DNA from: Acanthosepion pharaonis
Taxonomy: Eukaryota > Mollusca > Cephalopoda > Sepiida > Sepiidae
DNA length: 64,000 nt
Direction: 5' to 3'
NCBI GenBank assembly: GCA_903632075.3
Contig: CAHIKZ030005492.1
Span: 62,001-126,000, forward strand
Of this stretch, positions 11,524-21,024 are shown piece by piece. A model generated the notes under the pieces. The model was not told the DNA's origin and ran no database searches. It saw only the letters and a program-made list of their open reading frames with translations. A program made the position numbers and the translations under genes. Every line of letters begins with the position of its first letter. The stretch's first letter is position 1.

Positions 11524-12140
11524 TCAGCTCTGACATTCTTTCACCATGTAGTTAATACCATTGCATCTAAAGCACTTTATGACATGAACATCTGTACTTT
11601 GCATTGGCCAGGTCACTACTGCCACAATGACTTCCTCCATCTCCCTGTCTCTCATAATCACCCGGGCTCGGGCAAGCAGCTGGTCAATAGACAGCATGTC
11701 CATCCTAGACAACACACGAAGAGTCTGATTTACATTGCCTTGCAACCCATGCACAAATGCACAAGCCAGCATGCAGTCACTCATCCTGTGCATCAAGAAC
11801 AAGAGTTTCTTCAATTCAGCTAGGTATACATCCACAGATTCACCATAATGCATCTGATGCTCAATAAACTGTTTATACACCATAAATGAATACATAGCAA
11901 AGGCTGTAACTAAGGCAGTCTTTATCTGATCAACGTTGGATTTTGCTTAGTCATTCAATTGTTGGTAAACTGCATGTATTCACCTGTAATTCACAAAGGG
12001 ATCATGTTCTCCAAAGACTTCACTCCGCATAGCCTGCAAATGAGTTCCAGCTCTTCTATCCATTCAACCACTGGCAGACCGGACACCGACCCATCAAATT
12101 CAAAAATTAACTTTAAATCAAATTTGGAGTCTGCCATCAT
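11524..12140 (-). pseudogene. gypsy gag remnant with degraded zinc knuckle
   Basis: Starts at the ATG at 12140 (minus), 21 bases inside the 5' LTR boundary: FDLKLIFEFDGSVSG, then PVVEWIEELELICRLCG. After stops and a frameshift between about 12010 and 11900, the 123-codon ORF 11895-11524 continues with YKQFIEHQMHYGESVDVYLA and ends in KCFRCNGINYMVKECQ. That is a CX2CX4HX4C zinc knuckle in which the His position is Tyr. Gag would form the particle and bind RNA. Length (~205 codons in all) is short but plausible for this lineage. Broken reading frame and a mutated knuckle mean no function. Confidence 0.8.
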
Positions 12141-12161
12141 CTGTCAATCACTGAAATAGCT

Positions 12162-12436
12162 TGTGTTCATTTTATCAGGTTTTTGCACATCTGCATGTTG
12201 AGAGTGCCTCTCTTGATTGAGAAAAACCCTGGTGTTGTATAGCTCTCCCAGTCAAAGACCCACACTGACTATTGGCTAATACCTGCCCAGTATCATTCAT
12301 ATGCAAATAGTCAGTGCCACCTACTCTAAGTAGAAGGTCTGCTCTCAACAGCCCATTGTGGAAGGGGACACAACTCCTGGTTCTTACAGCACCACATACA
12401 ACCAACTTGGAGTCTTTTATTAGGCTGACCCAATTC

Positions 12437-12440
<4 letters not shown>
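12162..12440 (-). repeat. 5' LTR of gypsy element, outer end eroded
   Basis: Homologous over its full length to 10421-10695. On the minus strand it ends GAACACA, followed by the short leader of gag. No classical tRNA primer-binding match is obvious. The outer end runs into TTTTTATATATAT, so the first bases of the LTR have been replaced or displaced by the microsatellite. Confidence 0.8.

Positions 12441-12482
<42 letters not shown>
12438..12482. repeat. (AT)n microsatellite
   Basis: About 22 AT units at the outer edge of the gypsy 5' LTR. Confidence 0.95.
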
Positions 12483-12486
<4 letters not shown>

Positions 12487-12584
12487 TTAAACAGTTATTT
12501 GCCAGAGTTGAATTAGACCAAGGAATAGTTGTATCAAAAAGTGCTCAATACATGTATAAATAAAATAAAAATTTAACATGCAGA

Positions 12585-13560
12585 GCTTTTAAATTTTAAA
12601 AAATTAGAACAGCCAATCTTACTACCTTCGTTTCAACCTTTTGCTATCCTCAGGTGATTCAGGTCAAATGATTTCCTAACATTTTATTATTTATATATAA
12701 ATGCACAATGTGATGTGTAATAGAAGGGGAGGAGAAAAGCAAGAGTATCGAAATTGTATCAGAGTGGGAGTAAATAAAATGTACATACTTTCATCCTGGT
12801 TTATACAAACTCAAAAAGTACTTTTTGGTGTGTATGCATCATTTCATTATTTCTGTTTTTTCATTCAGTAAATTTTTGGATCTGAAAATGTTAATTTTTT
12901 CTCTTGGCACAGTTTGCAGATATCACTATGATTACTGTAAATTTTGGAATTTTTTTACAATCAGATATTTGTTATTTTTTCTTTTAATTACCACATATTT
13001 CAAAGATAACATGCAGAAAGATATTGTTGACAATAAAACATGTAATTGTAGAGACAAAGGTAAATGCTCACTAGATGGAGTTTGCAAAATGAAAGGAGTA
13101 ATTTGCAAAGCCAAAGTAAGAGATACAAATGGCCAGAGCAAAATATACATGGGGTGTACTGAAAGCAGCTTCAAGAAGAGATAGTATAATCACAAGTCAC
13201 CATTCAAGCTACAAAGCCTTAGGAATTCTACCAGACTAGCCATAACATTTCCAGAACAAAAAAAAAAAACCTATTGAATGAAAGGTCAGAAATAATGACA
13301 TGATACATACACACTAAAAAGTACTTTCTGATTTTGTACAAACCAGGACAAAAGTATGTACATTTTCTTTACTCCACCTCCAATACAATTTCAATATTGC
13401 TTTTCTCCTCCCCTTCTATTACATTTCACCATTCTGCATTTATGTATAAATAATAAAATATTAGGAAATCATTTGGCCCAAATTGCGTCAGGATACTGAA
13501 ACATTGAAACCAAGGTTGCGAGATTGGATGACCTCTTAATTTTTAAAATTTTTTTAAATA
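12585..13560 (+). mobile_element. Penelope-like element remnant between inverted arms
   Basis: Arms at 12585-12847 and 13293-13560 are inverted copies of ~265 bp: AGTACTTTTTGGTGTGTATG (left) against AGTACTTTTTAGTGTGTATG (reverse complement of right), then CTTTCATCCTGGTTTATACA, the CCTTCTATTACA block and AAATCATTTG. Between them lies a decayed endonuclease-like reading frame (next entry). PLEs are known to carry terminal repeats in direct or inverted orientation, which fits. No reverse transcriptase is present, so this would be a 5'-truncated or internally deleted copy. Confidence 0.65.
13005..13275 (+). pseudogene. GIY-YIG-type endonuclease fragment (PLE)
   Basis: The frame reads NKTCNCRDKGKCSLDGVCK, a Cys-rich finger (CxCxxxxxCxxxxxC), then VICKAKV, KIYMGCTESSFKKR, an in-frame TAG at 13182-13184, then YNHKSPFKLQSLRNSTRLA. 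A Cys-rich linker followed by YxGxTExxFKxRxxNH is the arrangement of the endonuclease region in GIY-YIG-bearing Penelope-like elements. The canonical Tyr before the first strand appears to be Cys (VICKA). The long ORF called here starts in the left arm with hydrophobic sequence unrelated to the domain. Dead copy: internal stop and no RT. Confidence 0.6.
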
Positions 13561-13565
13561 TATAT

Positions 13566-13566
13566 A

Positions 13567-13614
<48 letters not shown>

Positions 13615-13626
13615 GTGTGTGTGTAT
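13566..13626. repeat. (AT)n-(GT)n microsatellite
   Basis: AT run followed by a GT run at the outer edge of the right PLE arm. Confidence 0.95.
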
Positions 13627-13679
13627 ATGTAATAATAATTTCCACATTACCATATAAAAATTTCAAAATACCATATAAA

Positions 13680-14040
13680 ATTTATTACCAAATTCAATTA
13701 AAATAATATGTTTGAAAATACAACCCAATCATAATCTTAACGCCCCTTTAAGACATCATCAACAAAAAAAAACCAAATAAATAAACACTAAAAAGGACTG
13801 TAACTACAACATCAGTCAGTTAGAGTTTTAGCAGATAGTAATAAAAAAAACAATGGAGCCTGATAAAATTAGCCATTGTAGCCAGACAAAAAAAGACCCA
13901 ACCCAATCTTACACAACTCCAAAAACTTGACACATAACAAACACCCCTACTTTCTTCAAAGAAGAGACCCCCCCCCCTTGATAATGAAAAACTAACCCCA
14001 GATTACACCTCCATTTCAAAACTATAAATGAGTAAAACAT
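13680..14040. other. Strand-skewed A/C-rich stretch
   Basis: The plus strand is almost devoid of G over long stretches (for example ACACAACTCCAAAAACTTGA, and CCCCCCCCCC at 13970-13979) and has no ORF or recognised repeat. Strong A/C skew unlike its surroundings. Confidence 0.5.
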
Positions 14041-14177
14041 TTTTTTTTATTGCTTAGTTATTCCAAACATTGCTTGAAGAAGAAACTGTCATTTAAGTTA
14101 AGGTTTAATATTGAAATTATACTTGACTATAGATGACCAGTTTTGAAACATAGTAATTTCTGTATTTCAAAATTAAT

Positions 14178-14181
<4 letters not shown>

Positions 14182-14248
<67 letters not shown>
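14182..14248. repeat. (CT)n-(AT)n microsatellite
   Basis: About 14 CT units running into about 19 AT units. Confidence 0.95.
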
Positions 14249-14251
<3 letters not shown>

Positions 14252-14435
14252 TAGTGAACATTGAAGTCAACACTCAGGGAAGACAGGCTGTTTCATGCTA
14301 AGTGCAATCACGATTGCATCTAGCATGAAACAGCCTGTCACCTCTGAGTTTTGACTTCAATGTTTTTTATATTTATATTTACATATGCTCTTTTTCTGAT
14401 ATTGAGCATAAATTTAGCACACTTTAAAACTAAAT
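14252..14435. repeat. Hairpin repeat beside AT microsatellite
   Basis: Arms of ~52 bp, 14258-14309 and 14312-14363, pair nearly perfectly (ACATTGAAGTCAACACTCAG, AGACAGGCTGTTTCATGCTA). The flank TTTACATATGCTC, CTGATATTGAGCA, TAAATTTAGCACACTTTAAA recurs at 19155-19215, where only one arm survives. Related hairpins occur at 43490-43645. Confidence 0.75.
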
Positions 14436-15086
14436 TTCTTCCCATTATATATATATATATATATGTTGAATGAAGATATGACAATATATATATAATATAT
14501 TGTTTTAAAAATGATAGAGAACATTATTTCTCTTTAAGAGGAACATATTGCATCCAACACTTCTTCAGATAGATTTGTCGGGAAAAAAAACAATCATACA
14601 AAAGTAATATAAAAATTATAAATGGCAAAACTAAAAATGTGAAGTGGGTAAAATAAGGAGCCATGACTTGAATGAATTTAGAAAAATGAATAAGCTCCAA
14701 GTAATGAAAAATCAGAAAAAATGTTGGACTTATGACCCAGCCATGAGACAAAGAGAACAAAGAATATTCATCTTCTACCTGCACAAAGTCAGTTGATGGA
14801 GCTTGAACAGTTTCTAAAAAAACGTAAATGTTTAGCCAACCAAGCTTTGTGCAGTACCCTAAACATTTCATCATGTATGTGTGTGTGTGTGTATTCAGGA
14901 GATGGGTGATTACGGTTTTTCCTGACTATGTATCAGTTGTAGGTTTGTTAAGCTTTTGGAAAATCTATTCAGATTTCTGTGTCACATTTTCTGTCATTTA
15001 TTAAAATACTTCCAAGATATCTCTACTTGCTTGATTCTAACATTTCCAGATCCTAGTTTGCATCTTGAGCTTCTTTTTCCTTCAAT
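14436..15086. other. AT-rich DNA with an unsupported ORF
   Basis: Contains (AT)n at 14447-14464 and (GT)n at 14877-14893. A 116-codon minus-strand ORF (14874-14524) encodes a hydrophobic C-terminal half but matches no family I recognise. The open frame could be chance. Confidence 0.4.
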
Positions 15087-15094
15087 CTAATGAC

Positions 15095-15455
15095 CAGTGA
15101 TGGATTTACATATAGGTTAGTGTGGGATGCAGCCCAGGAGCCCAAAATTTTTTCAGCTGTTGTGATCTAGTATTGCAAGACTGTAGCAAGTCAGAATTTT
15201 CCTTCACTATCATCTTTGTTTCTTAGGATGTTTTGCTCGTGAATTTGCATAGTAGAATTTCAGTGTAATACAGGCGCTTCATGAAGTTGCTAATGAAATA
15301 AATTGAATGAGTTTCAAGATTATTAAAACATTCAGTTGAAGTGTTTCATATTTTATACCAAAAAAGCATCACCTAAAAATATATATATTTTTTTTTTATA
15401 GATTTTGGGTTAACATATGGAAATTGGACCCCCCTAAAGCCTAAATCTGACCCTG
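15095..15455. mobile_element. Non-autonomous hAT element with 8 bp TSD
   Basis: Ends CAGTGATGGATTTA (15095) and TAAATCTGACCCTG (15455) form imperfect terminal inverted repeats of the CAGxGxxGGATTTA type typical of many hAT elements. The element is 361 bp and flanked by a perfect 8 bp duplication, CTAATGAC, at 15087-15094 and 15456-15463. An 8 bp TSD is the hAT hallmark. No transposase is encoded, so it would have moved in trans. Confidence 0.85.
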
Positions 15456-15463
15456 CTAATGAC

Positions 15464-16589
15464 ATTGAGTTTTAGTAAAACACATTTAAAATTTAATAAA
15501 AAGCATTTGTCACACACTTCTCACCAATAAAAGTCTGATTTATTGTACATGCTGATGATTGAATATCTGAATAAATGTACCTATTCATTCATAACAAATA
15601 TGTTCCTGTTAGAGGATTTTTGTCTCTACCAGAAACATATTTACTTTAACAAAATTGAAAATCTTACTCTGTATCAGTCACATTAACAATTATATAGAAT
15701 AATCATCCTTTTTTTAACTACCACTTAGTACATTCATGTACTCTTAAAATCTGGAAAATCTAATCCAAATAGATATTCATCTGTAACTTTCTACTCCCAT
15801 TGTCTATATTTTTCAACATATTTGTTTCTGATAAAAAAATCTCAAATAAAAAAGAGTTATCTATGAATTGCATGTCCAAACCGTTATTCCAATCAGTTGC
15901 CAAAATATAAAAATCAATAATACTTTTTAGTTCTTTCTCTTTCTCTTCTCCAGATTTTGACCTTTCTCGTGTTTGTATTACGTGTACTTATAACAATGCA
16001 ATGTCAGAAATTCCCAAGAGGAGAATTTGCAGATGACATATGACCTCTTTGACAGTACCTCCTCCACAAATATACATCTTGGTCTAAACCTGTTCTCATT
16101 ATATCTATCACTATCCTCTTGTGAGGAAAACTTCATTAATATGAAATGATGCCGGATTCTGCATTGGTCATATGAGCCTTATTGAAAATCATTTATCTAC
16201 ACTGGCTTCACTCATTTCTGTCTCTGCCCTTTTGATTCTATGTACCTTTGTGTGTATAGAGAGAGAGAGAGAGACAGTTTTTTAGAGCAAAGAAATAAGC
16301 ACAGTTTCATTTGTTGCTTGAAAAGTAATATATGTTAAGACGTTATTGATTCTGTGTGAAGAATATCAACATGACTCAAATTAAGTGGCTTGTCTTTATT
16401 ATATTGAAGATCAAAAAATGCAACTTTAAACCTGAATTGCAACCTCTTCACAAGCTTGAGGGTTAAGCTTACTCACCCTATGACCTAGCTGGGCAATAAA
16501 GGAACTTTCTTTGTAAATTTCTCTGATTTATTTAAATTTTCTTTGTCTTTACATGGACACAAGAAAGTTTAGCTCCCTTTCCTCATATC
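15464..16589. other. Intergenic, nothing recognised
   Basis: Slightly less AT-rich in places; includes a (GA)n run at 16258-16276. No ORF over 60 codons and no repeat similarity found by eye. Confidence 0.5.
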
Positions 16590-16636
16590 TATCTATCTAT
16601 CTATCTATCTATGTATCACTTGGTCTATATATATAT

Positions 16637-16667
<31 letters not shown>

Positions 16668-16668
16668 T
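16590..16668. repeat. (ATCT)n and (AT)n microsatellites
   Basis: Seven ATCT units, a short spacer, then two AT blocks. Confidence 0.95.
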
Positions 16669-17080
16669 AGGGTGGCTAGCCAATCCCTATCTCAGACATC
16701 TGCTCAGGCACATTTGTGTTTGCTCAGTACCCATAGTGTCCATTTGTGGTTTATTCTGCAACTATGCTGAGTGGGTCTTAGTTGCATTTTCTGGGAGTGA
16801 GCATGTAATTTGTTATGATTAGTAGTTTGAACAATGCCAAAACACAATGATTTGTGACTTTGTGCATCAATGGCTTCCAAACAGTCATGTCTACCTAGTT
16901 TAATTCACAAGACACTTGGGTCCACCCATGTTGTGATTTTCAGGCACTTTCCAAAGGTGTTACATGCTGGAATCACCTCCTCAGACTGATAAAATGAAGA
17001 AGTCATCTTCCTGGAAATGAACCATTTGAACCCAGGTCTCATGGTTGGAAAGTGAACATTCTAACCACCAGCCACATGCT
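16669..17080 (-). mobile_element. tRNA-derived SINE (minus strand)
   Basis: The minus strand from 17080 reads AGCATGTGGCTGGTGGTTAG, containing an A-box-like TGGCTGGTGGTTAG at 17074-17061. About 35 bases later comes the B-box-like GGGTTCAAATGG at 17032-17021. This spacing is that of an RNA polymerase III internal promoter in a tRNA-derived SINE head. The ~330 bp body to 16669 is unique in this window. Both ends are masked by AT microsatellites, so no duplication can be read. Confidence 0.65.
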
Positions 17081-17082
<2 letters not shown>

Positions 17083-17114
<32 letters not shown>

Positions 17115-17170
17115 ATACATTTTATATATATATATATATATAGGGCAGTTATGTGTGTGTGTGTGTGTCT
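17083..17170. repeat. (AT)n blocks and (GT)n
   Basis: Three short AT/GT runs separating the SINE from the next repeat. Confidence 0.9.
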
Positions 17171-17540
17171 GGCTAAAACTAAAAAAAACATATTAATAAC
17201 AAAATAAATATATATACAGACTCGGTATCACCGAACCCGCCATTTTGTAAAAAAGTCATCATCATATGATTTGTATTTACAAAGATATTTTAAAATTAAA
17301 AATTAATAATAACTGCATTAGAATGCATTCAAAATTCTCAGAATTAGAAAATGAAAACAAACGGGAATAATTCTTATTCCATTTGTTTTCCTTTTTAATT
17401 CTGCTGATAATTTTGAAATGTTACATGTATTTTTAAAATTTCTATTCTCTTGAATTTATTTCCATTATTTTTAATAAGATGTTTACTTCAAATACATGCA
17501 TTTTGTTCTTATGTTTATGTTGTAGGGATATTATTATCTA
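17125..17540 (+). mobile_element. Helitron-like 5' end, copy 1
   Basis: TATATAGGGCAGTTATGTGTGTG is similar to the start of the next repeat (TATATAAAGGGCGGTTGTCTGTC). Only the first ~40 bases compare; the rest of this interval is AT-rich and unassigned. Confidence 0.3.
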
Positions 17541-18495
17541 TCTATCTATACATATATAAAGGGCGGTTGTCTGTCTGTATGTGTGTGTGTGTTTGCATGT
17601 GTGTGTATTATTGACTTATCAATATTTTTCGGCCATCTTATGGAAAATAATTTTTTATTCAATCTTTAAAAAATAAACTTTGTGTTTTTGGTTTGTAACT
17701 AACATAAAAAAGTAAATAATTTTAAACTAAGTTTTATTAAAGCAAAAAACTGTAGCACACCTTATTTTTTCAAAATTAATTTGAAATATAGTTAAATTCT
17801 TAAAAAAAATATTCAACAAGACTAATGTTGCCCATAACTCAAGTCTGTCTCTCCGAATTTTTATTTAACTAAAGTTTGTTTTTCTTTTCAAATACAAATA
17901 TAACTTGAAATTTAAACATAAATTTTCAGTAAATTTTACTTCTACTTTCTTTCAAAATAGTAATTAAATTCATTTATGGAGAAATGTTTCTTTCTTTCAC
18001 TTTCTTTAAAAAGAAAATAATCACTAATGTAATGTTTTAAATAGTAAATAACTATTTTTTGAAGAAGTAAGGCTCACTATAGTTTTTGCTTGAAAAAATG
18101 ATTAAATTAAATGTGTAAATATATCTTAATTTAAGTTTATTTACTTTTTTATTAATAATAATTTTAAAACAGTTAATGAACTTAGGTAAATAGATTTGAT
18201 TTGGTTGAAAACAATATTAGCAGAGTATTTATGTTAGTATTTCATTTGAAAAATAAAGTTTCTTTTTTAATAAAAATATGGGGAAGCTCAACCCCCTAAG
18301 TAGAGCATGGTATTGGTAGTGGGGTATTTTTCTAATTTTAGTTATTTTGTAACAAACCAAAACACAACAAAGTTTATTTTTGAAAAACTGAATAAAAAAT
18401 TATTTTGCATGAGATGGCTGAAAAATATCAATAAATTGTCAATAATAATCTATTATGCAGAGATCTTCCAAGCAACGCCAGGTATCCCTGCTAGT
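17541..18495 (+). mobile_element. Helitron-like non-autonomous element (candidate)
   Basis: Begins TCTATACATATATAAAGGGC with GGTTGTCTGTCTGTATG and ends AAGCAACGCCAGGTATCCCT followed by GCTAGT near 18495. A TC...CTAG form with a GCAACGCCxGGTA-like 3' terminus is seen in many invertebrate Helitron-like elements. There is no Rep/helicase coding and I see no clear 3' hairpin, so class is uncertain. The interior is AT-rich with no long ORF. Confidence 0.4.
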
Positions 18496-18496
18496 A

Positions 18497-18928
18497 TATA
18501 TATATATATATATTTTATTTGTAATCTAAACTCTTAATTGTATAATATTTAATTTCTGTGATTAACAGAAACTTTGGCCTAAGTGCATTGAAAAGAAAGG
18601 AGATTATGTTGAAAAATAAACATTTATTCTGGAATAAAAAATGCATTTTATATTATTATGCAGCAGAATTAAATTTACCTCTTCACCTGCACACCTCCAA
18701 CTCAACTATGCCCTCTTTGTAGTGCAAACCACTATCTGATTTGATATTCTTTAGACCACATAGGCACAGAGAGCTTCACAGCCCAGGTTCAATTACACTT
18801 TTAAGGAATGCACATCCTCTTGGTCAGATCTTGAAAGTTTGTATTTGCTTAAAAATCTATATTTTCTAACTCAATCATTACATCTGAAATGGAAATAAAG
18901 CAATTTTCTCAGGAATTAATAATGGATG

Positions 18929-18930
<2 letters not shown>
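18497..18930. other. Unassigned; possible old repeat
   Basis: Short (AT)n at 18497-18513. TCTGTGATTAACAGAAACTT followed by CCTAAGTGCATTG resembles 43771-43812 (TCTGTAATTAATGGAAACGT, then TTAAGTGCAATG), suggesting a shared diverged repeat. AGGTTCAATTAC at 18803 is B-box-like without a convincing A box. Confidence 0.35.
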
Positions 18931-18973
<43 letters not shown>

Positions 18974-19047
18974 CGCACAAACTTTCATAACTGAATCAAT
19001 AAGCTGTCAGATCCTTATACGTCGAAACCGATGGGAGAGTCCATTAT

Positions 19048-19073
<26 letters not shown>
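18931..19073. repeat. Two (AT)n microsatellites
   Basis: AT runs at 18931-18970 and 19049-19072 around an 80 bp unique spacer. Confidence 0.95.
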
Positions 19074-19074
<1 letters not shown>

Positions 19075-19078
<4 letters not shown>

Positions 19079-19215
19079 AAGTGGACACTGAGGTCAACAT
19101 TGTTCAGTCTGTTTCATACTTGAATTCAATCTTCAGGCCATATTTTAATTTTACATACACTCTATATCTGATATTGAGCACTTTTACTCATAAATATAAA
19201 TTTAGCATATCTTAA
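19075..19215. repeat. Second copy of the 14.3 kb hairpin-associated repeat
   Basis: ACTGAGGTCAACATTG, CTGTTTCATACTTGAATTC, TTTACATACACTC, CTGATATTGAGCAC and ATAAATTTAGCATATCTTAA align with 14258-14425. The opposite arm of the hairpin is missing. Confidence 0.7.
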
Positions 19216-19226
19216 ATCTATGTTTT

Positions 19227-19251
19227 TATCACACTCACACACACACACACA

Positions 19252-19295
<44 letters not shown>

Positions 19296-19387
19296 AAAAC
19301 CTATATATATATATATATATATATATATAGGTTTTATGTTTTCTAAGACCTTGTAATTTTAATTACAGTCAGAGTTTCAGTATGAAA

Positions 19388-19478
<91 letters not shown>
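19227..19478. repeat. Microsatellite cluster with AT-cored palindrome
   Basis: (AC)n, (AT)n, then AAAACATAAAACCT-(AT)n-AGGTTTTATGTTTT at 19289-19342 as a perfect palindrome, then (ATCT)n at 19388-19421 and (AT)n to 19476. Confidence 0.9.
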
Positions 19479-19810
19479 TGCTGATAATACAAGACTCTCC
19501 TAGCGATTGAACTCTTTGAGTGACTGGTGTATTTATGAAAAAATAAATACCCAATAAATTTGCCTTTCTCTCTGCCAGACGTCAATGCCCTAGGAATTAG
19601 AATCTCCAACTGATACCAAATCAGTTGGTTTTTGATTCCAGCCTGAAGTGATTGGATGTCTAGTCACACTGATGAGCTGTGATAGAACAGTCTGTCTGTG
19701 GATGACTATATATAAATACTTTTACAACCTTTGGAGGTAGGTTACTCAAAATAAAACAAGGTAAAATGTCCATATAAACATATATTGAAAAGACCATCAT
19801 TCACAGCAAT
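19479..19810. other. Unassigned repeat-like sequence
   Basis: Contains CCAACTGATACCAAATCAGT and TGGTTTTTGATTCCAGCC near 19603-19645; the latter could be a decayed B box. The 64-codon minus-strand ORF here is mainly microsatellite translation. The 3' non-coding end of the next transposon probably reaches into this interval. Confidence 0.35.
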
Positions 19811-20668
19811 TCATAACAATTGTTCAAAATGTCCACCACTTTGCTTCTACACACACACACACACACACACACATGCACGCGTCGGATCATTGACTGGCAG
19901 ACCCTTTCAAATACTCCCACATGGTGTCAAATGGTTCTGCAGGCCCACATTACATGCTGATTAAGCATCTCTGCATTATTAATGTCTTCTGCATAAACCA
20001 ATTGTTTTAGGTGGCCCATATAGATAAAAATCCAAAGGATTGAGTTTGGGGTAATATGCAAGCCATGGAACTGTTCCTCCCCTACCTATCCATCTTTCAT
20101 GGTAGATGTCAGCCAGGGCATCACAAATAATATGACTAAAATGTGCTAGAGCCCATTCATGCATGAACCACATGTATCTTCATATTACCAGGGGTACATC
20201 CTCTAGCAGGTCTGGAAGTGTCTTTGAAAGAAAGTCCCTGTAGACAGCTCCTGCAAGACATCCTGGGAGAACATATGGACCTATTAGACAATCACCTACA
20301 ATTCCAGCCCACACATTAATCATAAACTGATGCTGGTGTCTAACCTGTATTGTACCATGGAAATTCTGATCTGACTACAAATGTTGGTCATGTAAATTTG
20401 TTATTCCATCTCTTCCCAATGTAGCCTCATCCATAAACAAGAATGAAGAAACAAACAACAGATTGGTAGTTTGTGCAATAAACCATCAGTAAAAGTTCTC
20501 CCGTAGTGAGTGATGGGAGGGTGAAAACCCTGCACACATTGCAACTAATACAGATGCAGGAGCTGCTCTTGAACTACCCTCCATGCAGTACTGCAACATG
20601 CTAGGGTTACTTTATATGTGCTGATACCTGGATCATCTCCAACAGCCTGTAGAAAGTGTTCTTCATGG

Positions 20669-20670
<2 letters not shown>
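19811..20670 (-). mobile_element. Decayed DDE transposase (IS630/Tc1-mariner-type)
   Basis: Minus-strand translation gives, in order: an N-terminal helix-turn-helix region (LQAVGDDPGISTYKV, TAWRVVQEQLLHLY), FMDEATLGRDGI containing the first catalytic Asp, HQHQFMINVWAGIVGDCLIG, LPDLLEDVP, then MWFMHEWALAHFSHIICDAL where the second catalytic Asp (MHDGAPAHF in the family) is Glu, RWIGRGGT, and YPKLNPLDFYLYG where the third catalytic Asp (SPDLNPLDF) is Lys. It ends in GGHFEQLL and a stop at 19811-19813. At least three frameshifts and several stops. A (CA)n run of ~21 bp at 19852-19872 has expanded inside the coding region just before the C-terminus. Family membership is secure; activity is excluded. 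Confidence 0.8.
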
Positions 20671-20711
<41 letters not shown>

Positions 20712-20882
20712 TAATGAACAGTTTGGTAATCTGTGTGGATAATTCCAAAGAGGATGTAATACAGAGAGCTCAATGTAACAACAGACCAAATATAAATTAA
20801 AATAATAAACGAAGAGACAACCTTAAGGTTCCATGACTATAATTTATTTCCCCAGAAAATATATTTTTCCTGGTTCATCAGA

Positions 20883-20924
<42 letters not shown>

Positions 20925-21024
20925 TTGTGTGTGTGTGTGTAGACACATGCATGAAGCAACTGATCCATTGAGAATAAGTGATATATTTACACAACACACA
21001 CAATATATATATATATATATATAT
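20670..21024. repeat. (AT)n and (GT)n microsatellites with spacers
   Basis: AT runs at 20670-20706, 20887-20922 and 21002-21024, and GT at 20925-20940. The Tyr-Ile ORFs on both strands here are translations of the repeats. Confidence 0.9.

Larger units (their letters stand above)
10421..12440 (-). mobile_element. Internally deleted Ty3/gypsy LTR retrotransposon
   Basis: A ~2.0 kb minus-strand element bounded by two direct repeats of about 275 bp (12162-12440 as 5' LTR, 10421-10695 as 3' LTR). Order on the minus strand: 5' LTR, gag, aspartic protease, first residues of reverse transcriptase, then directly the last ~30 residues of pol, a short purine-rich tract (GGTGGGAG) and the 3' LTR. Most of RT plus RNase H and integrase, expected to be about 3 kb, are absent. 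LTR ends are TGTAACA...AACACA. The LTRs differ at roughly one site in eight, so the insertion is old. The outer end of the 5' LTR is lost into an (AT)n tract, so no target-site duplication can be read. Confidence 0.85.

Noticed and set aside
14524..14874. 116-codon minus-strand ORF
   Set aside because: Hydrophobic, no recognised domain, no promoter or splice context; within chance length for this composition.
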